Below, piece after piece: positions 19,760 through 29,272 of a stretch of DNA of 64,000 bases. The DNA is from Rhodanobacteraceae bacterium (GTDB lineage: Bacteria; Pseudomonadota; Gammaproteobacteria; Xanthomonadales; Rhodanobacteraceae): NCBI GenBank assembly GCA_016790075.1, contig JAEUPP010000006.1, positions 124,001-188,000 of the forward strand. The letters are read 5' to 3'. The translations under genes were made by a program, and so were the position numbers. The notes beneath the pieces are model-generated. The model was not told the origin of the DNA. It ran no database searches and worked only from the letters and a program-made list of their open reading frames with translations. Numbering within the stretch: the stretch's first letter is position 1; each line of letters begins with the position of its first letter.

Positions 19760-22700
19760 TTACGGGGTAACGGCAAGGCGCGCTGATTTCCGCGCACGCC
19801 AGCGCCGCGCGCCGTGCGCAAGCAGCAGATAGATGGCTGGTGTGGTAAGCAGGGTCAAGGTCTGCGAAACCAGCAGGCCGCCAATCATTGCAATGCCCAG
19901 GGGGCGGCGCATCTCGGCACCCGCGCCGAAACCGATGGCGAGCGGGAGCGCGCTGAAGATTGCGACGAGCGACGTCATCATGATTGGGCGAAAGCGCACC
20001 AGGCAACCCTCGCGAATGGCCTCGAACGGCGTCATGCCCTGCTCGCGTTCGGCGACAAGGGCGAAATCGATCATCAGGATCGCGTTTTTCTTGGCGATGC
20101 CGATCAGCAGCACGATAGCGACGACGGACACGATCGACAGTTCGGTATTTGTAATCAGCAACGCCAGCACGGCGCCGGCACCGGCTGAGGGCAAGGTCGA
20201 CAGAATCGTCAGTGGATGAACAAGACTTTCGTAGAGCATGCCGAGGATCAGGTAGACCGTGAGTATCGCCGCAACCAGCAATAGCGGCATGTCGCCCTGC
20301 TGCTGTTGAAAGCGACGGAAATCGCCGCCGAATTCGCTGCTGATGTCGCCTGGCATGCGCAGGTTCTGCAGGGTCTGCGTAATGAGCGCGCGCGCCTCGC
20401 CCATGGCCACGCCGGGAGCCAGGGTGAACGACACATCCATGACGGTGTACTGCGCGCGGTGCTGGATTGCCGTAGGCGCGATGCCATCGTGCCGGCGCGC
20501 CAACGCGGCGATCGGCACCTGCCTGCCGCTTGAGGAGGGCACGTAGAGGCGCTGAAGCGACTCAGGCGTAAGCGCCTGGTCTGGATCCGCATTGATGACG
20601 ACCTTGTACTGGTTGATGTCCGAGTAGATGGTCGATACCTGGCGCTGGCCGAACGCGTTGTACAGCGCACTGTTGATCGCCGCGATGCTGACCCCCAGAC
20701 GTGCTGCGGTATCGCGATCGATCTCGACATGCTGGCGCAGCCCGGAGTCTTTCAGATCGGACCCGACGTCGCGCAACTGCGGCAATAGCCGCAACGCCTC
20801 GACCAGGCGCGGTGTCCATTCTTGCAATTGTTCAATACTGCTTCCGCGCAGGGAGAAACTGTGTTGCGCGCCGCCGCCGCTGCCGCCGCCGCCTATGTCC
20901 TGTACCGGGCGCAGGCGCAGGCGTATCCCGGGCACTTGCGCGGCCTGGTCCGCTAGCCGGTTCATGACGGCGAACGTCGATATGTCGCGGCCTTGGCCCA
21001 GCGGTTTGAGGTTGATGTAGAGCGTGCCCGTGCCGCCGCCGCCAAAGCGTCCGCCGCCGACGCGCGCGGCTACGCTTTCAACCGCCGGATCGGCGCGCAC
21101 GAGGTCGGCGATGCGCTGCTGGCGCTGGGCCAGTACCTCGAACGACACCTCCGCTCCCGCGCTGGTGGAGCCCTGCAGCTGGCCTGTGTCCTGCTGCGGA
21201 ACAAAACCCTTGGGCACCAGGCCCATGAGCCAGATCGTCAGGGCGAGCAGCAGCAGCGGCAGCGCGGCCATGAAGCCTGGCCGGGCCAGCGATGCGTCCA
21301 GTGCACGGCGATAGATCGTGATGCTCCAGGCATGCGCCGCATCGATACGTTGTTCCCAGCGGCCTGCCGGCTTCGCGCCGTGCGGGCGCATGAACTGCGC
21401 GCAGAGGGAGGGGGTGACGGTCAGCGAAATCACCGCCGAAATCGCGATCGCCACGGCCAGCGTGACCGCAAATTCGCGAAACATCAGGCCGAGAAAACCG
21501 CCCATGAACAGCAGCGGGATGAATACCGCCAACAGCGACAAGGTGATGGAAACGACAGTAAAACCGATCTCGCGCGCACCGAGCAATGCGGCCTGCAGGC
21601 GCGGCATGCCCTGTTCAAGATGGCGTGCGATGTTCTCGATAACAACGATGGCATCGTCGACGACAAAGCCGATCGCGATCACCAGCGCCATCAGCGACAG
21701 GTTGTTCAGGCTGAAGCTCAGCATGTACATCACGACGAATGCGCCGGCCAGCGACAGCGGCACGGCGAGACCCGCGATCAGAGTAGGCGCGAGCCGGCGC
21801 AGGAACAGCAGCATGATGAGAATCACCAGGCCCAGGCTGATCAGCAGCGCAATCTGCACCTCCATCACCGACGCGCGTATGGTCGGCGTGCGGTCGAGGA
21901 ATGGGGTCAGCGTCGCGTCGCCCGGCAGCCACGCGCGCAGTTCGGGCAGCATGGCCGTGATCGTGTCGACGGTGGCGATCACGTTGGCGTCGACCTGCTT
22001 GCGCACGAACAGCAGGATGGCAGGCTGGGCGCCGAACCAGGCCGCCTGGTAGCGATCCTCCTGGCCCTGCGTCACACGCGCGACATCACGCAGGAAAACC
22101 GGGTTGCCAGCGCGAGTGGCGACGACGAGGCTGGCGAACTCATGCGGCTGGGTCAGCGCGCTGTTCGACGCGATTGCCATAGTGCTGCGACCGTCGCTCA
22201 GAAAACCCTGGGCCGTGGTCACGTTCGCGGCGACCAGCGCCTGGCGCACGTCTTCCGCGGCGAGGCCGCGCGCGCTGAGTGCACGCAGGTCCAGGTCTAC
22301 GCGGATCGCCGGCGTCGCGCCGCCGGCGATGTCGACGTCAGCGACACCGGGCAACTGGCGCAGGCGCTGCGCGACCAGAGCATCGGCGTAGTTGAACAGT
22401 TCACTGAGCGGCCGTACTGGTGAGGTCAGGGCGAGAATCAGGACTGGCGCATGGTTCGGGTTGGCCTTGCGATAGCTTGGCGCGGTACGCAGGCCGGACG
22501 GCAAGTCCTGCGCCGATGCATTGATGGCGGCCTGCACGTCGCGCGCGGCACTGTCCAGTGAGCGTCCGGGTTCAAACACGAGGTTGATCGACGAGCTGCC
22601 CTCGCTGCTGCTGGAGCTGAGTTCGTCGATGCCGGCGATCTGGCCCAGGTGACGTTCCAGCGGCGCGGCGACAGTCGTCGCCATGGTGCTGGCGTCGGCC

Positions 22701-22858
22701 CCGGGCTGGCTGGCGGCGACGAAGATGGCCGGGAACTCGACGTTGGGCAGGGGGGCGACACCGAGCTGCGTGTAGGCGAGCAGGCCGGCGACGAGCAGGC
22801 CGGCAGCCAGCAGAGAGGTGCCGACTGGGCGCCGTATGAATGGTGCGGCGAGACTCAT
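19760..22858 (-). CDS. RND efflux permease, MdtC-like
   Basis: 1032 residues, the normal size for an RND inner-membrane pump. PFIRRPVGTSLLAAGLL is the usual first membrane helix, and NLSLMALVIAIGFVVDDAIVVIENI carries the paired Asp of helix 4 that moves protons (only key parts cited). RFRPIMMTSLVA closes the second half. Its ATG overlaps the stop of the upstream permease by four bases. Two permeases in tandem behind one adaptor is the MdtABC layout, in which MdtB and MdtC form a mixed trimer exporting bile salts, novobiocin and other drugs. This second permease corresponds to MdtC by position. No outer-membrane channel gene follows, so a TolC encoded elsewhere is needed. Confidence 0.93.
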   Translation of the reverse strand: MSLAAPFIRRPVGTSLLAAGLLVAGLLAYTQLGVAPLPNVEFPAIFVAASQPGADASTMATTVAAPLERHLGQIAGIDELSSSSSEGSSSINLVFEPGRSLDSAARDVQAAINASAQDLPSGLRTAPSYRKANPNHAPVLILALTSPVRPLSELFNYADALVAQRLRQLPGVADVDIAGGATPAIRVDLDLRALSARGLAAEDVRQALVAANVTTAQGFLSDGRSTMAIASNSALTQPHEFASLVVATRAGNPVFLRDVARVTQGQEDRYQAAWFGAQPAILLFVRKQVDANVIATVDTITAMLPELRAWLPGDATLTPFLDRTPTIRASVMEVQIALLISLGLVILIMLLFLRRLAPTLIAGLAVPLSLAGAFVVMYMLSFSLNNLSLMALVIAIGFVVDDAIVVIENIARHLEQGMPRLQAALLGAREIGFTVVSITLSLLAVFIPLLFMGGFLGLMFREFAVTLAVAIAISAVISLTVTPSLCAQFMRPHGAKPAGRWEQRIDAAHAWSITIYRRALDASLARPGFMAALPLLLLALTIWLMGLVPKGFVPQQDTGQLQGSTSAGAEVSFEVLAQRQQRIADLVRADPAVESVAARVGGGRFGGGGTGTLYINLKPLGQGRDISTFAVMNRLADQAAQVPGIRLRLRPVQDIGGGGSGGGAQHSFSLRGSSIEQLQEWTPRLVEALRLLPQLRDVGSDLKDSGLRQHVEIDRDTAARLGVSIAAINSALYNAFGQRQVSTIYSDINQYKVVINADPDQALTPESLQRLYVPSSSGRQVPIAALARRHDGIAPTAIQHRAQYTVMDVSFTLAPGVAMGEARALITQTLQNLRMPGDISSEFGGDFRRFQQQQGDMPLLLVAAILTVYLILGMLYESLVHPLTILSTLPSAGAGAVLALLITNTELSIVSVVAIVLLIGIAKKNAILMIDFALVAEREQGMTPFEAIREGCLVRFRPIMMTSLVAIFSALPLAIGFGAGAEMRRPLGIAMIGGLLVSQTLTLLTTPAIYLLLAHGARRWRARKSARLAVTP

Positions 22859-25800
22859 GGCGCGACCACCGCTGGCTCGACATCCGCTCCGGCGCGGCGC
22901 CGTTGTGGCCAGGTGCGGATGCGTTCCAGGTAAAGGTATATCACTGGTGTTGTATATAAAGTAACAAGCTGCGAGAACAGCAGCCCGCCGACGATGGCGA
23001 CGCCCAGCGGCCGGCGCAGTTCAGCACCGATGCCGTCGCCCAGCGCCAGCGGCAGTGCACCCAGCAATGCGGCCGCGGTCGTCATCAGGATGGGACGCAA
23101 GCGCAGCAGGCAGGCGCGCCGGATCGCGTCGCGTGCGTGAAGGCCGGTGCGTTGCGCCTCGATCGCGAAGTCGATCATGAGAATTGCATTCTTCTTGACG
23201 ATGCCGATCAGCAGGATGATGCCGACGATGCCGTCGATCGAAAGGCTCATGCCGCAGACGAACAGCGCGAGCAGCGCGCCGACGCCTGCTGGCGGCAGGG
23301 TCGAGAGTATGGTCAGCGGATGGATGTAGCTCTCGTAGAGCACGCCCAGCACGATGTAGATGACGATTACGGCGGCGAGGATCAGATAGAGCTCGTTGGC
23401 CTGTGAGGCGGAGAATTCCGCCGCCTTGCCGACGAAGCCGCCGCGGACCGAGGCCGGCAGCTGCGCCTGTTGCTCGACGCTGCGTATGGCGGCGATGGCG
23501 TCGGACAGCGAATAGCCGCTGGCTGTGTTGAAGCCTAACGTGACAGCGGGCAGCTGACCCTGGTGCGAGATCACCAGTGGCGCGTTCGTCACCTGTGCGC
23601 GGGCGACGCTGGCCAGCGGTACGCTGCCGTTGCCGCTGGCGCGCACGCTGAGTTTGTCGAGCAGATCGCCGCGGGTGCGGAACTCGGGCGCGACCTCGAG
23701 CACGACGCGGTACTGATTGAGTTCGGTGAAGATGGTCGATATCTGGCGCTGGCCGAACGCGCTGTACAAGGTGTCGTTGATGTCCTGTATTGCAACACCG
23801 AGCCGGCTGGCCTGGTCGCGGTCTATCGTCAGCAGCAGTTGCAGGCCATGCGCGGCAAGGTTGCTGTCGACGTCGCGGAGTTCAGGGCGTTGCCGCAGCG
23901 CCGCCACCAGGCGCGTAGCCGCAGCGGCGAGTTCGCGGATGTCGATGTCCGTCAGCGTGTATTGGTATTCGGTGCTGCCGACGCGGCTGTCGAGTGCGAT
24001 GTCCTGCACCGGCTTGAGATACAGCGCCACGGCCGGAATGCCTGCCGCTGCCTGCTGCAATGCGGGCAGCACCCGGGCCAGGTTGCGACGTTCGCCACGC
24101 GGCTTCAGCACGATGCTGAGCTGGCCCCGATTCAAGGTCGGGTTGATCGCTCCGCTGCCGACGAAGGCGGCGACGCCAGCGACATCGGGGACATCGCGCA
24201 GTGCGGCTGCGACGGCTTGCACATGCGACTGCATCAGCGGGAACGCGATAGTGTCGTCGGCTTCGACGACGGCGGTGACCAGGCCTGTGTCCTGTTCGGG
24301 CAGTAGACCTTTGGGAATCAGCAGATAAAGCAGCGCAGTCAGCACCACCGATGCGGTTGCGGCCAGCAGGGTCAGGCGCGGATGGGCTAGCGCCCAGAGC
24401 AGGCTGCGATCGTAGACCGCCAGGGTGCGGCCGTAGACTCCCTGCGGCCGCGCCGGGATCTCGGGCTGATCCGTGGCTGCGCCGGGCTTGAGCAGGTAGG
24501 CGCACATCATCGGAGTCAGGGTCAGCGAGACCAGCGCCGACAGCGCGACGGCGATGGACAGCACCCAGGCGAATTCGCGGAACAGGCGGCCGGTCACGCC
24601 GGGCATCAGCAGCAGCGGCAGGAATACCGCGATCAGCGATACCGTGAGCGATACAACCGTGAACGCAATTTCGCGCGCGCCCTTCTCAGCGGCGACACGG
24701 CTGTCCCGGCCCTTTTCGAGGTAGCGCACGATGTTCTCGATCATGACGATGGCATCGTCCACAACGAAGCCGGTCGCGACCGTCAATGCCATCAGCGAAA
24801 GATTGTCGAGCGAGAAGCCGGCAAAGCTCATGACTGCAAACGTGCCGAGCAGGGACAGCGGCACGGCTACGCCCGGAATCAGCGTGGCCCAGAGCCGGCG
24901 CAGGAACACGAAGATCACCGCAACGACCAGTATCACACTCAGGATCAGGGTGAACTGCACATCGTGCACCGAGGCGCGGATAGTCAGCGTGCGATCGGCG
25001 AATACGGCCAGGTCGACGCCGGCCGGCAACACGGCACGCAGCTGCGGCAGGATGCTGCGGATCTGCTCGACCGTACTCACGATGTTGGCGCCCGGCTGCC
25101 GGCGTATGTCGAGCAGCACGGCAGGCTCGCCATCGGCCCAGGCTGATACCTGATCGTTCTCGACGCTGTCGATGACTTGTGCCACATCCTTGAGGCGTAT
25201 GGCCGCCTCGCCGCGCCAGCTGATGACAGCCTCACGGTAAGCGGCCGCGTCGCGCAGCTGATCGTTGGCGCTTATGCTGAAGGACTGCACCTTGCCGTTG
25301 AGCGAGCCTTTCGGCGTGCTGACATTGAGCTGGCTCAACGCGGCGCGCACGTCTTCGAGCGTAAGGCCCAGGTTGGCGAGTTGCCCCGGGTTTACCTGCA
25401 CGCGTACGGCCGGGCGCAGGTTGCCGGCTATGCTGACCAGACCAACACCGCTGATCTGCGCTAGTTTTTGCGCGAGGATGCTGTCGGCGTAGTAGTTGAT
25501 GTCGCGTAGGGGCAGGGTCTGCGACGACAGTTTCAGAGTGAGGATAGGCGCGTCGGCCGGATTGACCTTGTTGTAGACCGGCGGATAGGGCAGGCCGCTG
25601 GGCAGGCTGCCGCGAGCCGCGTTGATCGCGGCCTGCACGTCCTGCGCCGCTGCATCGATATCGCGTTCGACCTGGAATTGCAGATTGATGGTCGACAGGC
25701 CGGCCGAACTGTCGGAGGTCATCAGGGTCAGCCCGGAGATCTGGCCGAACTGGCGTTCCAACGGCGTTGTTACCAGCGCTGCGATCGTGCCCGGGCTTGC

Positions 25801-25959
25801 ACCCGGATAATAGGTCGTCACCTGCAGGCTGGGTGCGTCGATGTCGGGCAGGGCCGATACCGGCAATTCGCGGTAGCTGAGCGCGCCGAGCAGTACTACG
25901 GCGAGCATCAGCAATGACGTGGCGACCGGTCGGCGTATGAAAATAGTGGAAAAAGACAT
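22855..25959 (-). CDS. RND efflux permease, MdtB-like
   Basis: 1034 residues. FIRRPVATSLLMLAVVLLG opens the protein, helix 4 contains the FVVDDAIVMIENI proton-relay pair, and LRLRPILMTTAAALLGALP lies near the end. It is related to, but clearly distinct from, the second permease downstream, as expected for MdtB and MdtC. It follows the adaptor gene with a 72-base gap and is coupled to the next permease by an ATGA overlap. Located in the inner membrane, it exports substrates by proton exchange together with the adaptor and an outer-membrane channel. Confidence 0.93.
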   Translation of the reverse strand: MSFSTIFIRRPVATSLLMLAVVLLGALSYRELPVSALPDIDAPSLQVTTYYPGASPGTIAALVTTPLERQFGQISGLTLMTSDSSAGLSTINLQFQVERDIDAAAQDVQAAINAARGSLPSGLPYPPVYNKVNPADAPILTLKLSSQTLPLRDINYYADSILAQKLAQISGVGLVSIAGNLRPAVRVQVNPGQLANLGLTLEDVRAALSQLNVSTPKGSLNGKVQSFSISANDQLRDAAAYREAVISWRGEAAIRLKDVAQVIDSVENDQVSAWADGEPAVLLDIRRQPGANIVSTVEQIRSILPQLRAVLPAGVDLAVFADRTLTIRASVHDVQFTLILSVILVVAVIFVFLRRLWATLIPGVAVPLSLLGTFAVMSFAGFSLDNLSLMALTVATGFVVDDAIVMIENIVRYLEKGRDSRVAAEKGAREIAFTVVSLTVSLIAVFLPLLLMPGVTGRLFREFAWVLSIAVALSALVSLTLTPMMCAYLLKPGAATDQPEIPARPQGVYGRTLAVYDRSLLWALAHPRLTLLAATASVVLTALLYLLIPKGLLPEQDTGLVTAVVEADDTIAFPLMQSHVQAVAAALRDVPDVAGVAAFVGSGAINPTLNRGQLSIVLKPRGERRNLARVLPALQQAAAGIPAVALYLKPVQDIALDSRVGSTEYQYTLTDIDIRELAAAATRLVAALRQRPELRDVDSNLAAHGLQLLLTIDRDQASRLGVAIQDINDTLYSAFGQRQISTIFTELNQYRVVLEVAPEFRTRGDLLDKLSVRASGNGSVPLASVARAQVTNAPLVISHQGQLPAVTLGFNTASGYSLSDAIAAIRSVEQQAQLPASVRGGFVGKAAEFSASQANELYLILAAVIVIYIVLGVLYESYIHPLTILSTLPPAGVGALLALFVCGMSLSIDGIVGIILLIGIVKKNAILMIDFAIEAQRTGLHARDAIRRACLLRLRPILMTTAAALLGALPLALGDGIGAELRRPLGVAIVGGLLFSQLVTLYTTPVIYLYLERIRTWPQRRRAGADVEPAVVAP

Positions 25960-26031
25960 AAAAGTATTTTCTGCCTTGTGCGCGTTGCAAGCGGCCGCTG
26001 TTTAGCGGCGCTGTCCGCGGCTGAGCCGGGC

Positions 26032-27213
26032 TCAGTCGCCGCGGCGGCCGCGCGGCGTTTCGTTGTTGCCCGACGCCGGGCGCGGTGCTGTTTCGCCTGG
26101 CGCGAGGGCGAGCACCTTCGCGCCAGGTTTCAGCCGGAACTGGCCTTCGCTGACAACCTTGTCGCCGGCCTTTACCCCGTCCAGCACAACGGTCCTGCCG
26201 CCCGGGGCTTCGGCACCGGTCCTGACCGGTTGCAGCGCAACGCTCGAATCATCCTTGACGAGGTATACGTAGCTACCGTCGGGGCCGCGCTGCAGCGCCT
26301 CGTCGGGTACGGTAATGGCGTTGGCCAGCACACCGGTTTCCAGGCGCACGTTGACGAACTGACCGGGCCACAGCGTGTTGTCGGTGTTGGTGAATTCGGC
26401 CTTGAGCTTGAACGTGCCCGTGGTGGCGTCGATCTGGTTATCGATAACACGGAGCAAGCCCTCGGCAATCACCGCATCGTCTGCGTGATTGCGCGCGCTG
26501 ACCTTGAGCGATTGTCCGGCCGCGCGTACCCGTTCGAGCTGTTGTTCCGGCAGTGTGAACAGCACGCTGATGGGGTGTACCTGGGTCAGCACGACGATGG
26601 CTTCGTTCTGACTGCCCTGCACCAGATTGCCAACGTCGACCTGCCGGATGCCGGCGAGGCCGGCGATGGGGGCACGGATGGTGGTATGGCCAAGCTGCAC
26701 GCGCGCGCTGGCGATGGCCGCCTCGTCGGAGGCAACCAGCGCCTCGAGCTGGCGCACCGCATGGCGCTGATTTTCCAGATCTTGCGCCGCGACGAAATTT
26801 CTCCGGATCAGATCTTCATAGCGCTTGAGTGTGGAGCGCGCGCTGCCGAGCTGTGCCTCATCCTGCTTTTTCCTGGCCAGAGCCTGATCGAGCTGTGCCT
26901 GATAGCTGCGGGCGTCCAGGCGTGCGATCACCTCATCCTTGGCGATCTCCTGGCCTTCCGTGAACAGAATGGCCTCGATCTGGCCGCCGACCTGAGGCCG
27001 CACGCTGACCGTGTTCAGTGCCTGCACGGTGCCGAGTGCATCGAGATTCAGCGCGACGTTCTCCGCAGTGGCGACCACGGCGGTGACAGGGATTGCGGTC
27101 TGCGCATCGTTGCCGCGGCGTGGGGCTGCGGCAATGTTGCGGTAGGTGCCGTAGCCGATCAGCCCGATCAGGACCAGGCTGAGAGCGAGAACGAGAGTCT
27201 TGCCACGCGACAT
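26032..27213 (-). CDS. RND efflux periplasmic adaptor, MdtA-like
   Basis: 393 residues with an N-terminal membrane anchor (about 8-24). Residues 60-210 contain the lipoyl-like and coiled-coil hairpin regions (VRPQVGGQIEAI, then ARLDARSYQAQLDQALA, later IRAPIAGLAGIRQVDVG). A beta-barrel domain follows (HPISVLFTLPE), with LWPGQFVNVRL after it. The last 20 residues are disordered and Arg-rich. The adaptor links the two permeases to an outer-membrane channel. It is first of the three pump genes and lies 158 bases downstream of the RegA-like regulator on the same strand. Confidence 0.92.
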   Translation of the reverse strand: MSRGKTLVLALSLVLIGLIGYGTYRNIAAAPRRGNDAQTAIPVTAVVATAENVALNLDALGTVQALNTVSVRPQVGGQIEAILFTEGQEIAKDEVIARLDARSYQAQLDQALARKKQDEAQLGSARSTLKRYEDLIRRNFVAAQDLENQRHAVRQLEALVASDEAAIASARVQLGHTTIRAPIAGLAGIRQVDVGNLVQGSQNEAIVVLTQVHPISVLFTLPEQQLERVRAAGQSLKVSARNHADDAVIAEGLLRVIDNQIDATTGTFKLKAEFTNTDNTLWPGQFVNVRLETGVLANAITVPDEALQRGPDGSYVYLVKDDSSVALQPVRTGAEAPGGRTVVLDGVKAGDKVVSEGQFRLKPGAKVLALAPGETAPRPASGNNETPRGRRGD

Positions 27214-27371
27214 GCAGGGTTCCTTGGAAATTACTTGCCCGGTGGTAGATGCGGGCCGCTCGCGTGTCTAACGGGCGAACCGATGCAGCGTTGACTGACG
27301 CTGCAGACAGGAGGTGCTGGGTGCATCTGCCGGCGGGACGAATCAGTGATCGGGGATGGCAGCAAGGCGAT

Positions 27372-27926
27372 TTATGTATTGCCGCGCTCGCGCACCGGGT
27401 GCTTGGCCAGCTTGCGCTGCAAGGTGCGGCGGTGCAGTCCGAGCCGGCGTGCTGCTTCGGAGATATTGCCTTCGCTCTCGACCAGTACGCGCTGGATATG
27501 TTCCCATTCCAGCCGGCGCAGCGGTGGAGCATGTTCGCTGCCGCCGCTGACGGGATCGGCTTCACCGTCTTCGTCGCGCAAGGCACGCACGATGGCATCA
27601 GCGTCGACGGGCTTGGCGAGGTAGTCGTGGGCGCCGCGCTTGATCGCTTCAACTGCGGTAGCGATCGAGGCGTAGCCGGTCAGCAGCAATATGCGCAGGT
27701 TGGGTGCAATCGCCAGCAGTTGTGGAATCAGCGCCAGGCCATTGTCGGTGCCGAGCTTGAGGTCGAGCACCACGTGCCGCGGGTGTTCGCGGCGCAGCAG
27801 GCTCAATGCGCTGGCCGCGTCGTGTGCGATGGCGACTTCAAAACCGCGTGCGGTCAGTGCACGCGCAAGCACGCGCGTAAAGGTTTCATCGTCATCGATC
27901 AGTAGCAGGCGTTCGGGCTTGTCCAT
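27372..27926 (-). CDS. RegA/PrrA/ActR-type response regulator
   Basis: 184 residues. The receiver domain (1-120) has LLIDDDE, the phosphoacceptor Asp at about residue 55 (VVLDLKLG) and YLAKPVDAD with the Lys. The C-terminal Fis-type HTH (about 140-180) reads EWEHIQRVL, then ISEAARRLGLHRRTLQRKL, which is diagnostic of the RegA family. RegA relatives control photosynthesis, respiration and other redox-linked genes. Its start overlaps the kinase gene by 35 bases. The target could be the MdtABC-type pump operon directly downstream, though that is inferred from position only. Confidence 0.92.
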   Translation of the reverse strand: MDKPERLLLIDDDETFTRVLARALTARGFEVAIAHDAASALSLLRREHPRHVVLDLKLGTDNGLALIPQLLAIAPNLRILLLTGYASIATAVEAIKRGAHDYLAKPVDADAIVRALRDEDGEADPVSGGSEHAPPLRRLEWEHIQRVLVESEGNISEAARRLGLHRRTLQRKLAKHPVRERGNT

Positions 27927-29223
27927 GCGTGGCGGTGTCCGCGGTATGGGATAGAAGTGATGGATTGGTATCCGTGGCGAGCAGTGTCCGCAGTGGCAGG
28001 GCGAGCACCGTTTCCACCCCGGCAGCTGCCTCGCGGGCGTACAGGCTACCGCCTAGCCGTTCGGCCGTGGCGTCAGCCAGTGCCAGGCCTATGCCCAGCC
28101 CCGTAGTCTTGCTGCTCTGGAACGGGTTGCCCAGGGCCGCAGCCATGCCGGCGGCGAAGCCGGCGCCCTGATCGCGCACGCGGAATTCAAGCAGATCTTC
28201 CGCCTGCCTTATCTGCAGGCCGATGCGATCAGCTTGGTTTGCCAGCGAGGCATCGGCTGCGTTGTTGAGCAGATTCAGCAGCGCGTGGCGCAGGCCGGCG
28301 GGGACCAGGATATCGAGTGCCGCGCTTGCTTGGGGCAGATCCAGGGTCAGCACGACTTCCGGGCGCAGCAGCTCATAGCGATGCTGGCATTCGGCCACGA
28401 AATCGCCGAGCCGGCGCCGTTCGCTGGTCTGTGCGAGCTGCGCCTTGCCGGCGGCGACGAGTTCACGCAGGCTGTCACGGCAACGTTCTACCTGGCTGTC
28501 GAGCAGAGCCAGATCCTCGCCCAGTGCACCGCCGGTGTTTTCGCGGCGCAGTTCCGTGATCAGCGTGCGCATGGTCGATAGCGGCGTATTGAGTTCGTGC
28601 GCCGCACCAGCGGCCTGGGTCGCAATGGCGAGAAAACCCTCGTCGCGCAGTGCTCGCTCGCGTATGCGCTGGGCCAGCGCCTGATTGTCGCGCAGTACCA
28701 GCGCCAGTCGGGAAATGAACCAGCCGAGCAGGCAGGCGCTGATCAGAAAGGACATGGCCATGCCGAGCACATGCAGGCCACTGCCCAGCGGCGGCAGCGG
28801 CTGGTTCCAGCGCAGCAGCACGAGATAAGTGCCCAAGGACATCAGCGCCACCGCAATCACATGGCGCGGGCTCAATGCGGTCGCGACCAGCGTGATCGGC
28901 AGCAGCAGCAGCGCCGCGAAGGGATTCGTCGCGCCGCCGGTCAGGTACAGCAGCCAGCCCAGCACCACTGTGTCGATGGCCACATGCAGCATGAGCTCGC
29001 CCGCGGCTACGGGCCAGGGCTGGGCAAGGCGCCAGCTCACTGCAAGCGCGAATACACCGAGCAGGGCAATGCCGGTGTAAAGGTTCTGTGTATCCAGCGC
29101 GATCTGCAGCCCTTGGGTCACGAACACCACCGTAGCGGTCTGCCCTACCACAGCAGAGAAGCGCAGCCAGGCCAGCGTGCGTGCAACGGCGGGTATGCCG
29201 AATTCCGGGCGGCGCGAGTTCAC
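27892..29223 (-). CDS. RegB/PrrB-type redox sensor histidine kinase
   Basis: 443 residues. Six membrane segments span about 18-180. GGATNPF at residues 97-103 matches the GGxxNPF quinone-sensing loop of RegB. The H-box AAHELNTPLSTM places the phospho-acceptor His at about 210. ERCRDSL places a Cys at about 249, corresponding to the redox-active Cys of RegB. The ATPase domain has NLLNNAADAS, VRDQGAGF and TTGLGIGLALA. It should phosphorylate the RegA-like regulator with which it overlaps. Finding it next to an RND pump instead of respiratory genes is unusual. Confidence 0.92.
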   Translation of the reverse strand: MNSRRPEFGIPAVARTLAWLRFSAVVGQTATVVFVTQGLQIALDTQNLYTGIALLGVFALAVSWRLAQPWPVAAGELMLHVAIDTVVLGWLLYLTGGATNPFAALLLLPITLVATALSPRHVIAVALMSLGTYLVLLRWNQPLPPLGSGLHVLGMAMSFLISACLLGWFISRLALVLRDNQALAQRIRERALRDEGFLAIATQAAGAAHELNTPLSTMRTLITELRRENTGGALGEDLALLDSQVERCRDSLRELVAAGKAQLAQTSERRRLGDFVAECQHRYELLRPEVVLTLDLPQASAALDILVPAGLRHALLNLLNNAADASLANQADRIGLQIRQAEDLLEFRVRDQGAGFAAGMAAALGNPFQSSKTTGLGIGLALADATAERLGGSLYAREAAAGVETVLALPLRTLLATDTNPSLLSHTADTATHGQARTPATDR

Positions 29224-29272
29224 GGCCTGCCTTTCCTTCGCGCCTGCGAGTGCAGTGCATCAATGCTCGCGT

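Noticed and set aside
20993-22423. 476-codon plus-strand open frame
   Set aside because: Antisense to the MdtC-like permease; translation is dominated by Arg, Gln and His with no domain.
25978-27294. 438-codon plus-strand open frame
   Set aside because: Antisense to the efflux adaptor gene, which has recognisable adaptor domains.
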